From Eucalyptus grandis (taxonomy: Eukaryota; Streptophyta; Magnoliopsida; Myrtales; Myrtaceae): a DNA stretch of 64,000 nucleotides. The stretch is taken from assembly GCF_016545825.1 (NCBI RefSeq), contig NC_052613.1:57052833-57116832 (forward strand). The letters are read 5' to 3'. A model generated the notes under the pieces. It worked only from the letters and a program-made list of their open reading frames with translations, was not told where the DNA came from and made no database searches. Every line of letters begins with the position of its first letter. The first letter of the stretch is position 1. This document shows, piece by piece, positions 22,135 through 34,513 of the stretch. A program made the translations under genes and the position numbers.

Positions 22135-25100
22135 TTACCACTGTTTCTTCCCCCTTCTCTTCTTCTTACCGCCACTACCACTGGCACTGCCACTGAAGCC
22201 GCTCTTGGAGCTGCTTCCGCCCCCTGGAGATTGGTTCTCAGAGTGGGCACTGCTGAAATTGTCAAAAAAGCCAGCCTGCACTGCATTCTGCAACCACTCG
22301 ACGAATTCTTCTTCTGTCATGGTCTCCTCAACATTAGATCCTGGAACTCGACCGCCCTTTTGTCCAGAAGCAGTTCCCTTCCCAGAATTATGCTTTGAAG
22401 TCACGCTCGTGTTCACATGAAAGCTTGGCTTGTGTGTATTGGGCGGGCACCTCATTCCCTGCAGCAATGTTTTAGCATCATAACCACTAATGTCACAATA
22501 GACACTACTAGAGTCCCCTGCAGGTATAGCATCTGAAAATAAAAATCAGTCTTCACGCCACTGGCCAAGAAAAGTGAATCAGCTCATGTTCTGCCACACT
22601 AGGCTACACGTACTTCTAAATAGTTTAAGACCAACAAACAATTCATGTAAAATATTGACTAACTTTAACTTATCTATCAATTAAAATAATGATCTCATAA
22701 TAGGTTGAATGCATCACTTAAGAGCGCCCCCACCCTCCAACTCAAACCAAAAAAGATAAAAATAATTATAACAAATAAATAAATAAAAAAGAGAGGAAAT
22801 GAAGAATGTTTTTCCTTCAAGTAAATGATCAAGCTCTTTTTATTCCTCTTATTCAATTGGATTTAGATTAATAATCACAGAAATTGGGGTTGAGATTACA
22901 TAAGTCAGATTTGCAGGGGTATATAATCATAAACACTGTGCAAGCGAGACTTAGGCCCTATTTGGTAACCATCCAAACAGGGCCAGATTCTTTGTTCCCG
23001 GAATCAGTTTGGGCCTAGAATCGCGTTTGGTAAAATTTTTGTTCAGGAAGCAGTTGGGAATAGAATCAAGAACCAAAAAAGTTAATTCTTGTTCGAAAAC
23101 GAATTTGAAAATCAAAATCAAGAACCCTCCTTCTTCCCTTCGGCCATCTCGCGACCGCCGTCCGCCGCCGCCGGCTGCCGGTCCGGCGAGCTCGCTGGGG
23201 CTGGGCAAGCCTCGCGACACCCAGCCCCGAGGCTCGCCCATCCCCGCCGGTGGCCTAGCAAGCCTCGCTCAGCCCCGGTGAGGCCAGCCTGGCCACCGGC
23301 GGGGCTAGGCAAGCCTCGCCCAGCTGCCGGCGAGGCTCAGCCAACAAGGGCCGGCCTCGCCGAGCGCTCCGGTGAGGTCGCCGGCCCTCGTCGGCCGGTC
23401 GCCGGACCGGCGGCGGCCACAAGAAAGAAGATGAGAAAAAGGAAAAAAAGAAAAGAAAAAAGGAAAAAGTAAAAAATTTATTTAAAAATTAAAAGAAATT
23501 GATTTGGAATAGAATTAATGAACACGATATCAAACGCAATTCTATTCCAGAATTAGAAATTTTGAACAGTTACCAAAAGGCTTAAAATGTTTAGAACCAA
23601 TTCTCAGGAACAGAATAAAAAAAAATTAGTTCTGATCAGAATCTACTCCCGAGAACAGAATCATTACCAAACGCGCCCTTAATATATTTTCCTCCTGTGC
23701 TACAGAGTAATCCTTTCTATAGAAATGTTCACAAGGCAGTTTTTTGGTAAGATATTGTGGCACTGGACAATATTTAGTTAATTGTAAGAGCCAAGAATAG
23801 TAAGGCAAGAAAGAAAGGGACACAAACCCATTTCAAGCCACCTTAGAAATAGATGATTTCAAATCTTCATGAAGCATCCAAAGGGTCACCATAACTTACT
23901 CAAAAAGACATTCTATTTATAGGTTGATTTCTTTCGAGGGTAACGCATGCCAACATGCTAAAACTGGTAGAAGAAGCACTATAACAAATTTTTACCCAAA
24001 TTATCCACACAAATATAAGTAGATGCACCAAAAAGACATTATATTGACCATCTGGAGAAGATTTTTGGCAAAGCATTAAAAGGAGGAAAGAAACGATTAG
24101 AGGGGCACACTACTTTACCTGACAGATATACCATTCTGAGGCATCATAAATTTTGCTATCAGCACAAACAAACGCAACAGGAGCATTCATCTGCACAATA
24201 CAATCATCATCATCAGTCGGATCAACCCACTTCATCAATGCAGACATTATGATCAGGACTTCTCAGTTCTTAATAATTTATGAAACAAACCATTCTAACT
24301 TTATAACAAGAGGACAACTAGCAGAACATTGAATAAAGCAAGATATAATCGGTGCACGAAAAATTAATTGGTTCAATATAAGAGTTAATAAATACCTTCT
24401 GCAATAGCCCAAAAAGTAAGGGTTGAGAAGATTGTTCCACCCATCCATCTCCATCTTTTGCCGGATGGGACTCTTTACAGTCCTTAGACGAGACAAAGGA
24501 AACATAAACATCAAAGGAGAGCATTTTAAAAAGCCAACAATACATCATGGTGCTCACTTCCAAGGAGAGCTTAACAAAGTCTTGCTCATGCCAATATTCA
24601 ATGACATGAGAAACATATAATACATTAAAAGCACGACTAAATTCAGATGGCAAGGGAATACCTGGCACCATCTTGCTTGTGCTTTTAACCTTCTGGTTTG
24701 CAACCAGAGATGGAAGCTGTTGCACTTTTTGCACGCTATTCGCCTCGAATCTCTCAAAGGATCCTCACCGTCAGTCTCTGAGTGAGCAAATCCAGAGGAG
24801 AAAAGACCATGACCTCCATTCTGAGAATTAGTTGCATTTAGTATGATGACAAAGGAGAAAAATATTTTACAGTCTCAAGACCCACAAACTTCACCCTATC
24901 CACCCTCTATCCTCCCCCCTCTCAAACCTTACATGCCCAAGGGAGCACACTAATGTTCATAACAAGATCTTGGTTGTAAATCAATGGCTAAACAGACCTC
25001 ATTCATTCAAAGAACACAATGCCTCAATTACTGCAAATTGTCATTGTAAACTGAACTCAAATCCCTGATCCAGCACTTCAAAAGAATGCAAGCCAGAACT

Positions 25101-28100
25101 GAAGGCAGAACCAAGGAAAACTGTAGTGTCTCGGGCTGTCTGAGACAGAAACTCTGTCGTTTTTGCATCTATTACTAGTCTGCCCACCTAATTTCATATT
25201 GCATTCCAAATGCTCAAGAATTTAAACAACTGTCAGATTACTACATGAGAGAGGCACTTACATCGGGCAACCCAAAAGAGAGGAACCAGGTCAACTTTCT
25301 TATTTTCTTGTAATAAGATGAGTGAGAAATAGAGAGATTAAAAAAAATACCTTTTGAGAAGAACTTTGAAACCTACGAAGGCAGTTTAGCAGCTCCTCCC
25401 TCCTTAGCTCGTCGTCATAAGTTTTTCGCTTTATAGAGTCAAGTAAAACCTTGAAGAAGGGATAAGAGGCATAGCTATATAAGTTAGTATAGACCACATA
25501 TCTCAATTTGATTAAATCCAAAATCTGTTATTCACATGATTTGTAGTTTCGGAAGAAAAACCCCAACTTTACCTCGTATGCATTTTGAAGCTTTTTAAAA
25601 GCCTCCACCGCCTTCTCATTCCCCTGATTTTTATCGGGATGGACCAGCATTGCCTAAACCAATCAGAAGAAACTTAATTTAGTCAAATATACCTTTCTCT
25701 TCCTTCATCAAAATGCCAGACACTTAGATATTCAAGAATCATTTCAAATGACTAAGTAAAAAGTTGAAAAAATGACACAACTTTGAGCCTGAGATTTACT
25801 GAATCAGGCCAGTAAGCCTACCATAATTCACAAAGGAATAAGCATTGGCCTAAAAACACAAAGAAGAAGCAAGCAAGCCTTTTCTGCAAGTAGAGATGGG
25901 TACCTAGATCATTTTACTCCATAGCACTCTCTTTAGTATTGAATCCTCTATAAAACTGATGTTGGACGATGAGTCACAAAGTAGTGAGAGAAATTGATTG
26001 AGAACATCAAGAAAACTCAGAATGAAAGATAACTCAAACTGAGCAAAGTCCTTTAGGCATACACCAAAACTTCCTAGGCATTGCACTAAGGGTTTCTCAA
26101 GCATCAAATTTACAATAACAATTGTATCATATAATTCAAAGCAAAGACTTGCTAAAGTTCAATATCCTTCACTGATTCTTGAATAAACAAATTACTTGCG
26201 CATATACAAACTCAGAAAATTCTTCGCCAAATTGAACTAGGATGTTTGAATAGAACACATAAATCCCTACTTCACAGAGATATAAGAAAAATGTTATCTC
26301 CAAACAAAAAAGAGAACTTATTGGGATCATAATAGAGTTCAACTCAAATCCTAAAAACACAGGACTGTATTCAATTAGGAGAATCCTAATCCAATTAAGC
26401 TCTTCTTCGAGTTGCAAAGCGACCCAATGATCTATCTCCACCAATACTTGTTGAAGACAGCAATATTAACAGGTATCAAATTGTTTGATCTTATTGGCCA
26501 CATCATATTTCCAAGTACTCAAGATCGTTTGAATTAAATCGTCCATTTTATCCAAGTACTTAAGATCTTCTTCTGTCCACATCTCTTTATCATTTAGCGA
26601 ACTATTTCTCCGTGTCTTTTCCGCTGAGAAGGAGGTGTTGTATCTCCAATCAAACTGATGGCATTTTTCTATGCACTTACTGTTTTAATGAATTATTTTA
26701 CCTTCGCATTATTCTGAAAGTACACACATAACTTTACATTCCAGTAAAATTTCAGTTTCCTCTGCCAGTCTCACCAGATCCAGCATTTATTAGATTTCCT
26801 ATGGCATTGAACATCAAGTCTCTTCTAAAGAATGTAAACCATAGGATATACTGATGGACAATTATGAAGCCTATACACAAAAAGGGGCAGCAGAAGGGAA
26901 TGTTGGAACCATGGAACTGCTAAAATACAAGTTGCACCAGTATTTGCAAAAAAATACGTGGTGGCAAGTGCAACATTTGTTTTATACAACTTACATGTTG
27001 GCCAGCTGACTTATGAGACAGAGATCTTTCAGAGTCATTTTTTACAGATATTGGAAGCAATTGAGAGGTAGCCCACTGTACCAGGGGCAAGAAATGAGGG
27101 CAGTTTTAGTGCTTTGTAGAAGAGTTTCTCATGCTAATTTACTTGAACATGCACTCATTTCATGTATGAGCCTGGGTGTGGGGTGTTTCTGGGTAGTTAT
27201 TTTTGTGTGGGTGAGTTGGGGGTCAGAGAGAGAGAGTACCTTTTTCCTATATTCCCTCTTGAGCAAAGAAACATCTACATTCTCGTGACGATTGAAGCCC
27301 AGTGCTGTGTAGTGATCAGAACAACTCAACAACCGAATAACTTCATCTTCTGAAGTTGTTTCAGAATTAGCCCCACTAGTTGAAGGTATTCCTGAATCAC
27401 GATCAGCCGACAATCCAGGGGCAGCATCTGAAAATGAAGTATGCAATGGCTCGCTGAACGGTTGACCTTGCATTCCAGTTGCTTGTTTCGGCGGATCATT
27501 GGGCCACTGAGGCTGATGTACATTATTCCTCAAAAAGTATATGAGAGCATCGCTTGAGATGAAAGACAAATTCAAACCAAAAAGCAGGCCCATCCATCCA
27601 ACATATGCCCAAGCACAGTACACAGCATAGATCGTTGATATGAAAAGTGCAAGGCGTTCATGGCTCAAAGTGAATGATATACCTGCATGTACATCAAAAT
27701 TGGATCCGAGCAAGCTTACAAACTCACGAGCACATTAATAGCCAGCATCGATCTTAAAGAGAGAGCCACAAAGCCATTACCTGCAAGGATGATTACAAGA
27801 GCTGTTGTCCAAAAACTTCCATAAAACCACAAGAAGACGGTGCCACAAATTGCAAGCAGCAAAAGTGCAGCGGCAAACCCCACAAAAATACCTGCAAGAA
27901 CAGCTAGCACCTGAATGAATGCAAACTTCAGTCAGTAAGAAGGAATGCAGCAGAAGCAAAGTTTGATTAATAGAGTTATTCTGAACATTCCAGAAAAAGC
28001 AACTAAGGAATGAAATCTAAGAACATTGACGAAAGAGGATCTGTATATTACTAGATCAAACAAAGCAACAATACTGTGTGGCTCCAAGGAGTTCGGAAGC

Positions 28101-29131
28101 AACGACAGGTAATATTCTATGCTTATTTTATATTCCTTCTACTTTGACAGGAAGAAGAAAGAGTTGCGCGCGCGCGCATAAGCTCAGTTCAGGATGAACT
28201 ATTGACATACAACCATGAATGGATTCAGGGAAACAGGTCATATCAGAATAGGAAAGGATAACTTGAACGAGCAATTCAATAGTAAGTCAATAAAAGTAGC
28301 TTGTGAAGTGATGAGTGACTTTTTGACCTTAAAAGGACGAGGTGATAAGTGACTTACCGAGACCACAAGAAACTTTGGCATGCCGACCATAGCTATAACT
28401 GAGAAAGTTCCACACCATAGGATAGAAAAGAAAGATGTAGTCCCCATACGTAGGAAAGAATCAATTCCCCTAAGAGTGCAATCCAACCAAATCATTGACA
28501 GGAGAAACATTATGTTCCCAAAGTATACAAGCCATTTCAAAACAACCGGGTAGGCCATCTCAATCTTCACCCTGACATAGTCACGAGCCTTTAGTATGTC
28601 ACCTTTTAAATTAATGGCAAAAGGTCTTTGCGACTCTAGCCACTCTCCAGCCGCCTTTAGGACAAGCAAAGCTGATCTTCTCACAGTTCTAACAACTAAA
28701 TTGTCGAATATGTGAACATTTTCCATTAGATTTGTTATATGCCCACTCAGCTCGCGGCCCAGGCCAACTTTGCGGCTATTTTGACAATTATTATCACAAT
28801 CCTGTCCACCTTGTTCTCTCTTGCGAGACACGCCCATTGGAGATGCATTTTGAATATAGTCCCCTGAAGATTCCCCAGACGGAACTGGGTGCTCTAATCC
28901 CTGAGCTGCATCTGTCCCTTGTTTCTCCATACTCGTTAATTTCCCAGGTCCTTGGCTCATGTTCTCAGCTGACGCATTGCTCAAGTGATGGCCATTCACA
29001 GTTGTCTCTTTAGTAGGAATCTTCATGTCAGTAGATTGTCCTCTTTCTTGATGTGTTTCTGAACCCTTTCTTTTGCCATTCTGTGAGGAACGACTAACCC
29101 CATTCTTCTGCTGATTGCCCTTCCTAGCCAT
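22135..29131 (-). CDS. J-domain membrane protein with Jiv90 zinc-binding domain (DNAJC14-like)
   Basis: J-domain proteins stimulate Hsp70 ATPase. The arrangement of membrane helices, J domain and Jiv90 domain resembles animal DNAJC14, an ER protein. Exons (minus): 29131-28358, 27910-27781, 27682-27240, 25653-25573, 25449-25351, 24820-24662, 24482-24396, 24190-24119 and 22458-22135. They total 2169 bases (722 residues) in frame with GT-AG borders. The N-terminal ~130 residues are hydrophilic and Lys/Gln/Ser-rich. Hydrophobic segments fall at about 205-250, 260-300 and 310-350. The J domain at about 425-490 has YTALGFNRHENVDVSLLKRE, then HPD at 454-456 and AFKKLQNAYEVLLD. The Jiv90-type part carries paired Cys: CKKC at 539-542 and CQDC at 561-564. 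The C-terminus is Gly/Ser-rich and ends KKKRRGKKQW. I recall Arabidopsis At5g49580 as the likely counterpart. The plant client is unknown. Confidence 0.9.
22954..23678. mobile_element. PIF/Harbinger-like non-autonomous element in the last intron of the J-domain gene
   Basis: Inverted ends GGCCCTATTTGGTAAC (left) and TTACCAAACGCGCCC (right) match in the TTTGGTAA core. They are flanked by a TTA direct repeat (22951-22953 and 23679-23681), the target site typical of PIF/Harbinger and Tourist elements. Outer parts are AT-rich. The centre (about 23130-23420) is extremely GC-rich and palindromic. There is no transposase; proline/arginine-rich frames inside are translations of the GC core. It lies between exons 8 and 9, away from splice sites. 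Confidence 0.8.
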
Positions 29132-30690
29132 GAGTCAATATCCTAGGGGATTCTTCCTCCGATAGGGAACCAAGTTAATACATCCCCATCAATCAAAGTT
29201 GGCTTGCCATGCTGATAAGCGTTTTACTGCACTACCATTGCCAGAATTAAAATAGGCGTCATCTTATCTATCATCATTTAGAAATAATAAGATGTCAATC
29301 TCGAATATAGAGCATGCTCAATATTATGTGTTTTACTGCACTACCACCAAACAGGTGTCAGCTTATCTATCACTATTTAGGAAAAATAAGATGTCAAACT
29401 TGACGAAAGAGTACACTTCACGACTCAAAGATAAGCTTGGTCAAGAAGGTCATACACCAAAAGTCCTAATATATACCTTCCAAAGAGATGATTTTTACAA
29501 ACTATAAAGACCTAAAAACACAGTAACATCGTTTTTTTTTTTTTTTTTTTCAATTCCAATGCAGTAGCTTCTAGTTCTAAGTACAAAAAAGAAAGGAAGA
29601 AAAAAATTAAAGATGCTAGAAGTTTCAAGAAATCCATGGTCTGAATCCTCCAAAGTCAGTTGAAGCAGGCAGGAGCCAATTCCAAGCTGAATTACGGGTC
29701 AGAATGACTTCACCAAGTGAGAACTAATACCCAAAGGCAACTCAACAGTCACTTAGCACAACAAAAGTTGCAGAGGAGGTAACGGTAAATGCTTCCTCTA
29801 TTTAACCAATACTTCTCCGGGGGGACCACAGAGATAGGTAAGAAGTATGGATCAAACTGAACATATTCCTAAGTAAAGAAAGTGCAAATTCAAGACCCAA
29901 CAACCAAAAGCTCACTCCCCGAGAGCACAACAAAGCTCCTGGTTTGAACACTCAGCCCAGCAATTCAGCTAACAGAACGAAAATTAAAAGCGAAGCAATC
30001 CCACTGTCGCGCCCAGAAACATCACCCGACGGTCAGCACGTACCACCTGCACCAAATCTCGAATTACAGCAACCGAACCCCTTTGCCCCAAACGACACCC
30101 AGAGCAGTCGAGAATGGAGCAAGAACGCAGCCAGAATCGAACAATCAGACACACACCAGAAAACGGAAGAAGCCAATCGGGCGCGAGAATCGCGGAGAAC
30201 TCGACCCCATCGAGCGAACAACAGCTAAAAACCCAGAAAAGGAAGCGACAATCAGCTCCGGCGGGAAGTACCTCGAGCTAGCTCGCGGCGGCGCGCGGAG
30301 CCGCCCCAATCGAGGGAAAAGGAGGCGGCGAAAGTCAAGGGGCGGGGAGGGGGCGGAAACCCTAGAACGAGCGGCGGCACCGGAGGGCGGGACCCGAGGG
30401 GGCGACGAGCAGAGCGGCGGCGGCGGCGGTGGCGGTGGCGGTGGCGGCTTCTCCTCCTCCTCCTCGGCGTCGCATCCGCTCCATCGTCGGAAGCTACGAA
30501 ACGATACGAGGTGGGAAAGAGGGAGGGAGGGAGGGAGGGAGGGAGGGAGGTCCGCTATCTGCGTGTTTGGCTTGGTCTGGTGTTTTTTTTTTTTTTGTTA
30601 AAACCGGTCTGCGTTGGTGGTGTTGTCGTTGTTGTTGATTCTGTCTGATCCGCTCTCCACTTAGAGAGAGAGAGAGGGGAAAAACAATGT
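29132..30690 (-). other. 5' leader and promoter region of the J-domain gene, probably with a 5' UTR intron
   Basis: The coding start at 29131 is preceded (minus strand) by AT-rich DNA, and then by a GC-rich, repeat-laden block at about 30240-30660 that looks like a non-coding first exon. A good donor (GAG|GTACTT) is at 30271/30270. The matching acceptor just upstream of 29131 is uncertain (CTAG at 29144-29143 is one candidate). A TATAAT-like motif occurs near 30700. Simple repeats include a poly-T at about 29532-29550, a GGC/GGT run at 30416-30445 and (GGGA)n at 30519-30550. Confidence 0.5.
30519..30550 (+). repeat. (GGGA)n microsatellite
   Basis: About eight GGGA units in tandem, read as (TCCC)n in the J-domain gene leader on the minus strand. 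Runs of three G every four bases could form a G-quadruplex in the non-template strand, which is inference. Confidence 0.85.
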
Positions 30691-30983
30691 CCGTCGGGGA
30701 CTATTATAGTGGCCAGCGTCACTCGCCGGCAGGCGCGTGCGCCTCTAAAGTAGGAGGAGGTGTTATTACACTGCTCTAGGCACAAGCACCCATTTTAGGA
30801 CGGCCCCAATAACTTCCTTCTTTTCTTTTGACCCAAAGAACTCCGTTCACCACTTCACGACAGAGTAAAATCACCACCACCCTTGCTCCTCGAATAAGTC
30901 GTGAGTTCCTTTTCAACGAGGTAAACGACGCGGGAATTTGAACTCTAAACCTCTTCCAAAATGAACATTTCTTTTTTTGTCTA

Positions 30984-31356
30984 GCTAAAAAGCACCAAAT
31001 TTGGGTCGGATCTCAATTTCAATCCAAAGCTTTTGTTACCTCATAAAAAAGCACAAACTTTTAATCGATACCCAAATTTAACCCCCATCAAGTTTCCATA
31101 CAATAACGACGTTGAAGATTCAATCTGTGATTTTGGGGAAACTTGACGAGAGCCATATTGAGGTACCAACTAAAGACATAAGAAAAAATTGGGATTGAAA
31201 TTGGGGTACAGTTGAAGTTAATGCTTTTTTTTTCATGAAACAAAAAGATTTTGAGGCAAAATTGGGATATGAGATTAAGTTTGTGCTTTTCTATGAGATA
31301 GAAAAAAATTCGGGTTAAAATTGAAACTTGAGATGAAGTTTGTTGTTTTTAAAGTA
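30984..31356. mobile_element. Imperfect inverted-repeat element (MITE-like)
   Basis: The left arm (about 30984-31085) and the reverse complement of the right arm (about 31255-31356) align over roughly 100 bases. Shared motifs include AAAAGCACAAACTT, CTCAATTTCAA-like text and CCCAATTTxACC. Each arm is itself built from repeated units of roughly 45-50 bases. No coding sequence and no certain target duplication were found, so the superfamily is left open. Confidence 0.5.
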
Positions 31357-33555
31357 ATTTGACCTACTACGTGCAAGTGGCGCATGAGTCAATTATGACA
31401 GTTAGCGGCAACAAATTATAAAAGTTAAGATTCCATTTTTCTTTTAAAAAAATGAATGATTAAAAAAATACTTTATTTAAAAAAATGATCATTTGTAACT
31501 CTTACGAAAATGAGTAAACGAAAAGCATTCACATTATCCATGAAAATATCTAGATATAAATCATTATTGAGACCAAAAGCATTTTTCATTGACTAATTAT
31601 ATCGAGCAATTCAAACCATCATTTTTTGAAAAATTATTTTCCATATCATTTATTTTCTACAGAACAGACGAAACATGAATGTTATGTACCAAATTTTTAA
31701 TGTTATATGAACCTGGAAGAGTTCATGTGATATCTTCTTCTTCAAAAAGAAAAAAGATTAGTTCACTAGAATGTTCATTGCATTTAGGTTAAGAGTTACG
31801 TGCGAGATAGATCTCGAATCCGTCCCGAACTTTGTAGGGCTTCCACAAGTGGTATTACTTTATAAACCTGTCCTCTAAAATCATAGCTAATTTAAGCACA
31901 ATATTAGGATTTAGGACAAGTCAAGCCGTCCTATTTAATCCAACCTTTGTCACCTAGCAAATGTTTGGCCTGACCAGGCCACCTAAGGTCAAAGCCTGAG
32001 CTAACTTGTCATCCACCAAAAAAGGAAAAAAAAGAAAAAAAAAAACCTGTGTTGTAATTTTAGACCGTAAAGACTTGGCTCAAGCCTAGCCGATAAGTTG
32101 TCAAACCTAATATCAAGTCTAATTTATTGTCGAGCTTAATCATCAACGGGCATTTTATTAGTGAATTGAGATTTCTTCTTCTTCTTTTTTTAATAAATCG
32201 AAAGGATTTAGATCGAGACAAGACCTGCCTAGTTGCAGTTGAAATCTTCATTTTAAAAATTTATTGGAGCGCCAACCGCTAAAAAGACGAGCTCATCCTG
32301 CAAAAGCCCAAGACCAGCTATTCATTAGACTAGCCAAAATTTTCTAAAATTGATGATAGATTATGAAACAGCATATGTTAACCGGCCGGCTGGTCATCAC
32401 AGTGGCAGCAAATTAAAGCACTTGGTAAGCATACTTAACAAGATTTGACCCCAAAAAAAAAAAAATACTTAACAAGAAGTTTGATAGGAAAAGACTAATA
32501 TATCTAAAAAGAAAAGAAATGCAAGCTTAGCGTATTCGATGATTACCAATAAAAAGCCAAATAAAAAAATAAAAAAAACAATAAAAAGCAGTGGACCAAG
32601 GATGCTTCGAAAAGCTTACTTTTTAGTTGCGACTTTCAATGGCAAAAGGGTGCTTTTCGTTTGGTACCAAACGTCGCGTTTGACTTTCATTTCCAGGGTT
32701 TTTCGAGATCTCCTTCTTTCTAAGAGATGCTCTTTTTATTCAATTTTTTTATTTTATTTTCGGAGAGAAATAATAACTTGCACATATAAGGTAATATAAA
32801 AAATGGTGGGAGAAGCATAGTTTGAAGAATGTACTCTGAATGAGGACAGTGAGCACATTCTTCCCTGAAAAGATAACCCTTTTCATAAGAATCTCATCCT
32901 CTATTCAAACATTCTTCCTTCTTTAGCTTCCTTCTTTGGTGCCCATTCTCTATCTTTCAGTGATTAATCTCTAATTCGAAGAACAAAAAGCGAAAATTTT
33001 TCTATTTTTTATCTTGCCCAATCCATAACCAAGCGACGGAGCGGTGTTCTTGTCGACTTAGATTATAACAAAAGCAGCGAAATCATAGTTTTGGTACGAT
33101 CCAGGTCGTTGTATCTGCAATTGAATCAACGGCAGCAAATTGTAGACTATGGTTTTGCCTCCTTAAAGTCGACCTACTAGACTATGATTTTACCATGCCG
33201 TTGTTTAATCACCAAGAGTTGGTATTTTCAAGTTACAATCTTTATAGATAAATCACTATTTTATGCGTGCAAGCAAGTTGCTATCATCATCATGATTCCA
33301 AGTAAAAATCACAACAAATTCAAGCGAAATCACAAAGAATTATTCTCTTCCCAAGAAACAAAGAAGGAAACAAGAAAGGAAGATGAGGAGCACCAAAAGC
33401 TACTGCACAACCATTCTCAGCAGTCCATTCACCGCTACATGGGCAGACATCTCGCAATTACGGTGTAACATTAACAATTCGAACAATTCAAAGTCCAACG
33501 GAATTCAAATATTCAAAAACGATTCGACTTCTACCAGACATCCTGATTCAAGCGG
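31357..33555. other. AT-rich intergenic DNA with relics of a dispersed repeat
   Basis: No gene recognised. At about 31540-31680 is one copy of a weak AT-rich repeat (motifs TTTTTCATTGACTAATTAT and ATCATTTATTTTCTACAGAA) also seen near 46950, 50510 and 51250. The rest is simple AT-rich sequence. Short open frames at 33184-33468 resemble nothing I know. Confidence 0.4.
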
Positions 33556-33844
33556 CAACAGCCTTTCCACAAGATGGTGAACAGTCACTAGCCAGAAATA
33601 GCCGCTTCTGCGTCATTGGGACACAACACGGAAACAAGCTCAATCTACTAGCTTACCAAGCATAATTCAAATGATGACTCTCTCTGCATCTATAAAGGAG
33701 ACAGAAACAGCCTTTCCACGAGAAGGTGAACAGGCACTCGCTATAAATAGCCACTTCCGTTTCAATAGAAGTCCACGCGGAAACAAGCTCGATTTACCAG
33801 CTTAACAAGCATAGTTCAAATGATGATTCTGCATCTATAAAGGA
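33556..33844. repeat. 150-bp tandem duplication (two diverged copies)
   Basis: Copy 1 (33556-33705) and copy 2 (33706-33844) both start with ACAGCCTTTCCAC. They share GGAAACAAGCTC, CATAxTTCAAATGATGA and GCATCTATAAAGGA in the same order. It lies about 670 bases beyond the 3' end of the F-box gene. Confidence 0.85.
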
Positions 33845-34513
33845 AGGCTCGCTGGGACACCGAGTGATCTAAGCGCGCAGGGAAGGCGCCGTCGTCATTT
33901 GCGAGGACCCCCTGATCTCCAAAATTATCAGTCTTCATTTCTTCACTATCCCATGAACCAGCAGAGTAAATGTACTAATATTATGCATACATGTTCAGAT
34001 TAACTAGTGAAATATGGAGATCACCTCTACAAATCCAAATCCAGGAAGAAACTCAAGCGCTATTCGATGTCTTCTGAAAGCAAAAGGGCATTCTTCAAGC
34101 AGTAAAAAACAAATGCCCATGTAAGAACTACGATGATCAAAGCATAAGACAGAATAGCAGCAATCATTGATACTGGATACATGTAATAGCAGGGTTTCCA
34201 TTGCTGAGCAGCGAATATGGTATTAATTAAACATTCAAACACCACAGAAAATTTGTATTATTGCTTTAATTGTCCCAGGATACCACTTAAAAGCATAAGC
34301 TTACATCTTGGAAGGTAATTTACCTCGCTGAACTCCAGACATGATTTTCCTTCTTGAATGATAATGTCAAAGACTAGTCGATTTACATGGCACCATAGCC
34401 TGACCACATATATATCTCATCACTGAAAGAATTTCCACACGCAACGAATAGCCAATCCAATATCAATACCTGTTATCAGTATGTACAGACTTCCAGGAAA
34501 TGAACTAGTGAAC

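Noticed and set aside
23009..23472. Proline/alanine-rich frames in the last intron of the J-domain gene
   Set aside because: They lie in the GC-rich core of a Harbinger-like element and have no protein family resemblance.
30083..30638. Glycine/arginine-rich frames in the J-domain gene leader
   Set aside because: They translate GGC/GGT and GGGA repeats in a probable non-coding first exon.
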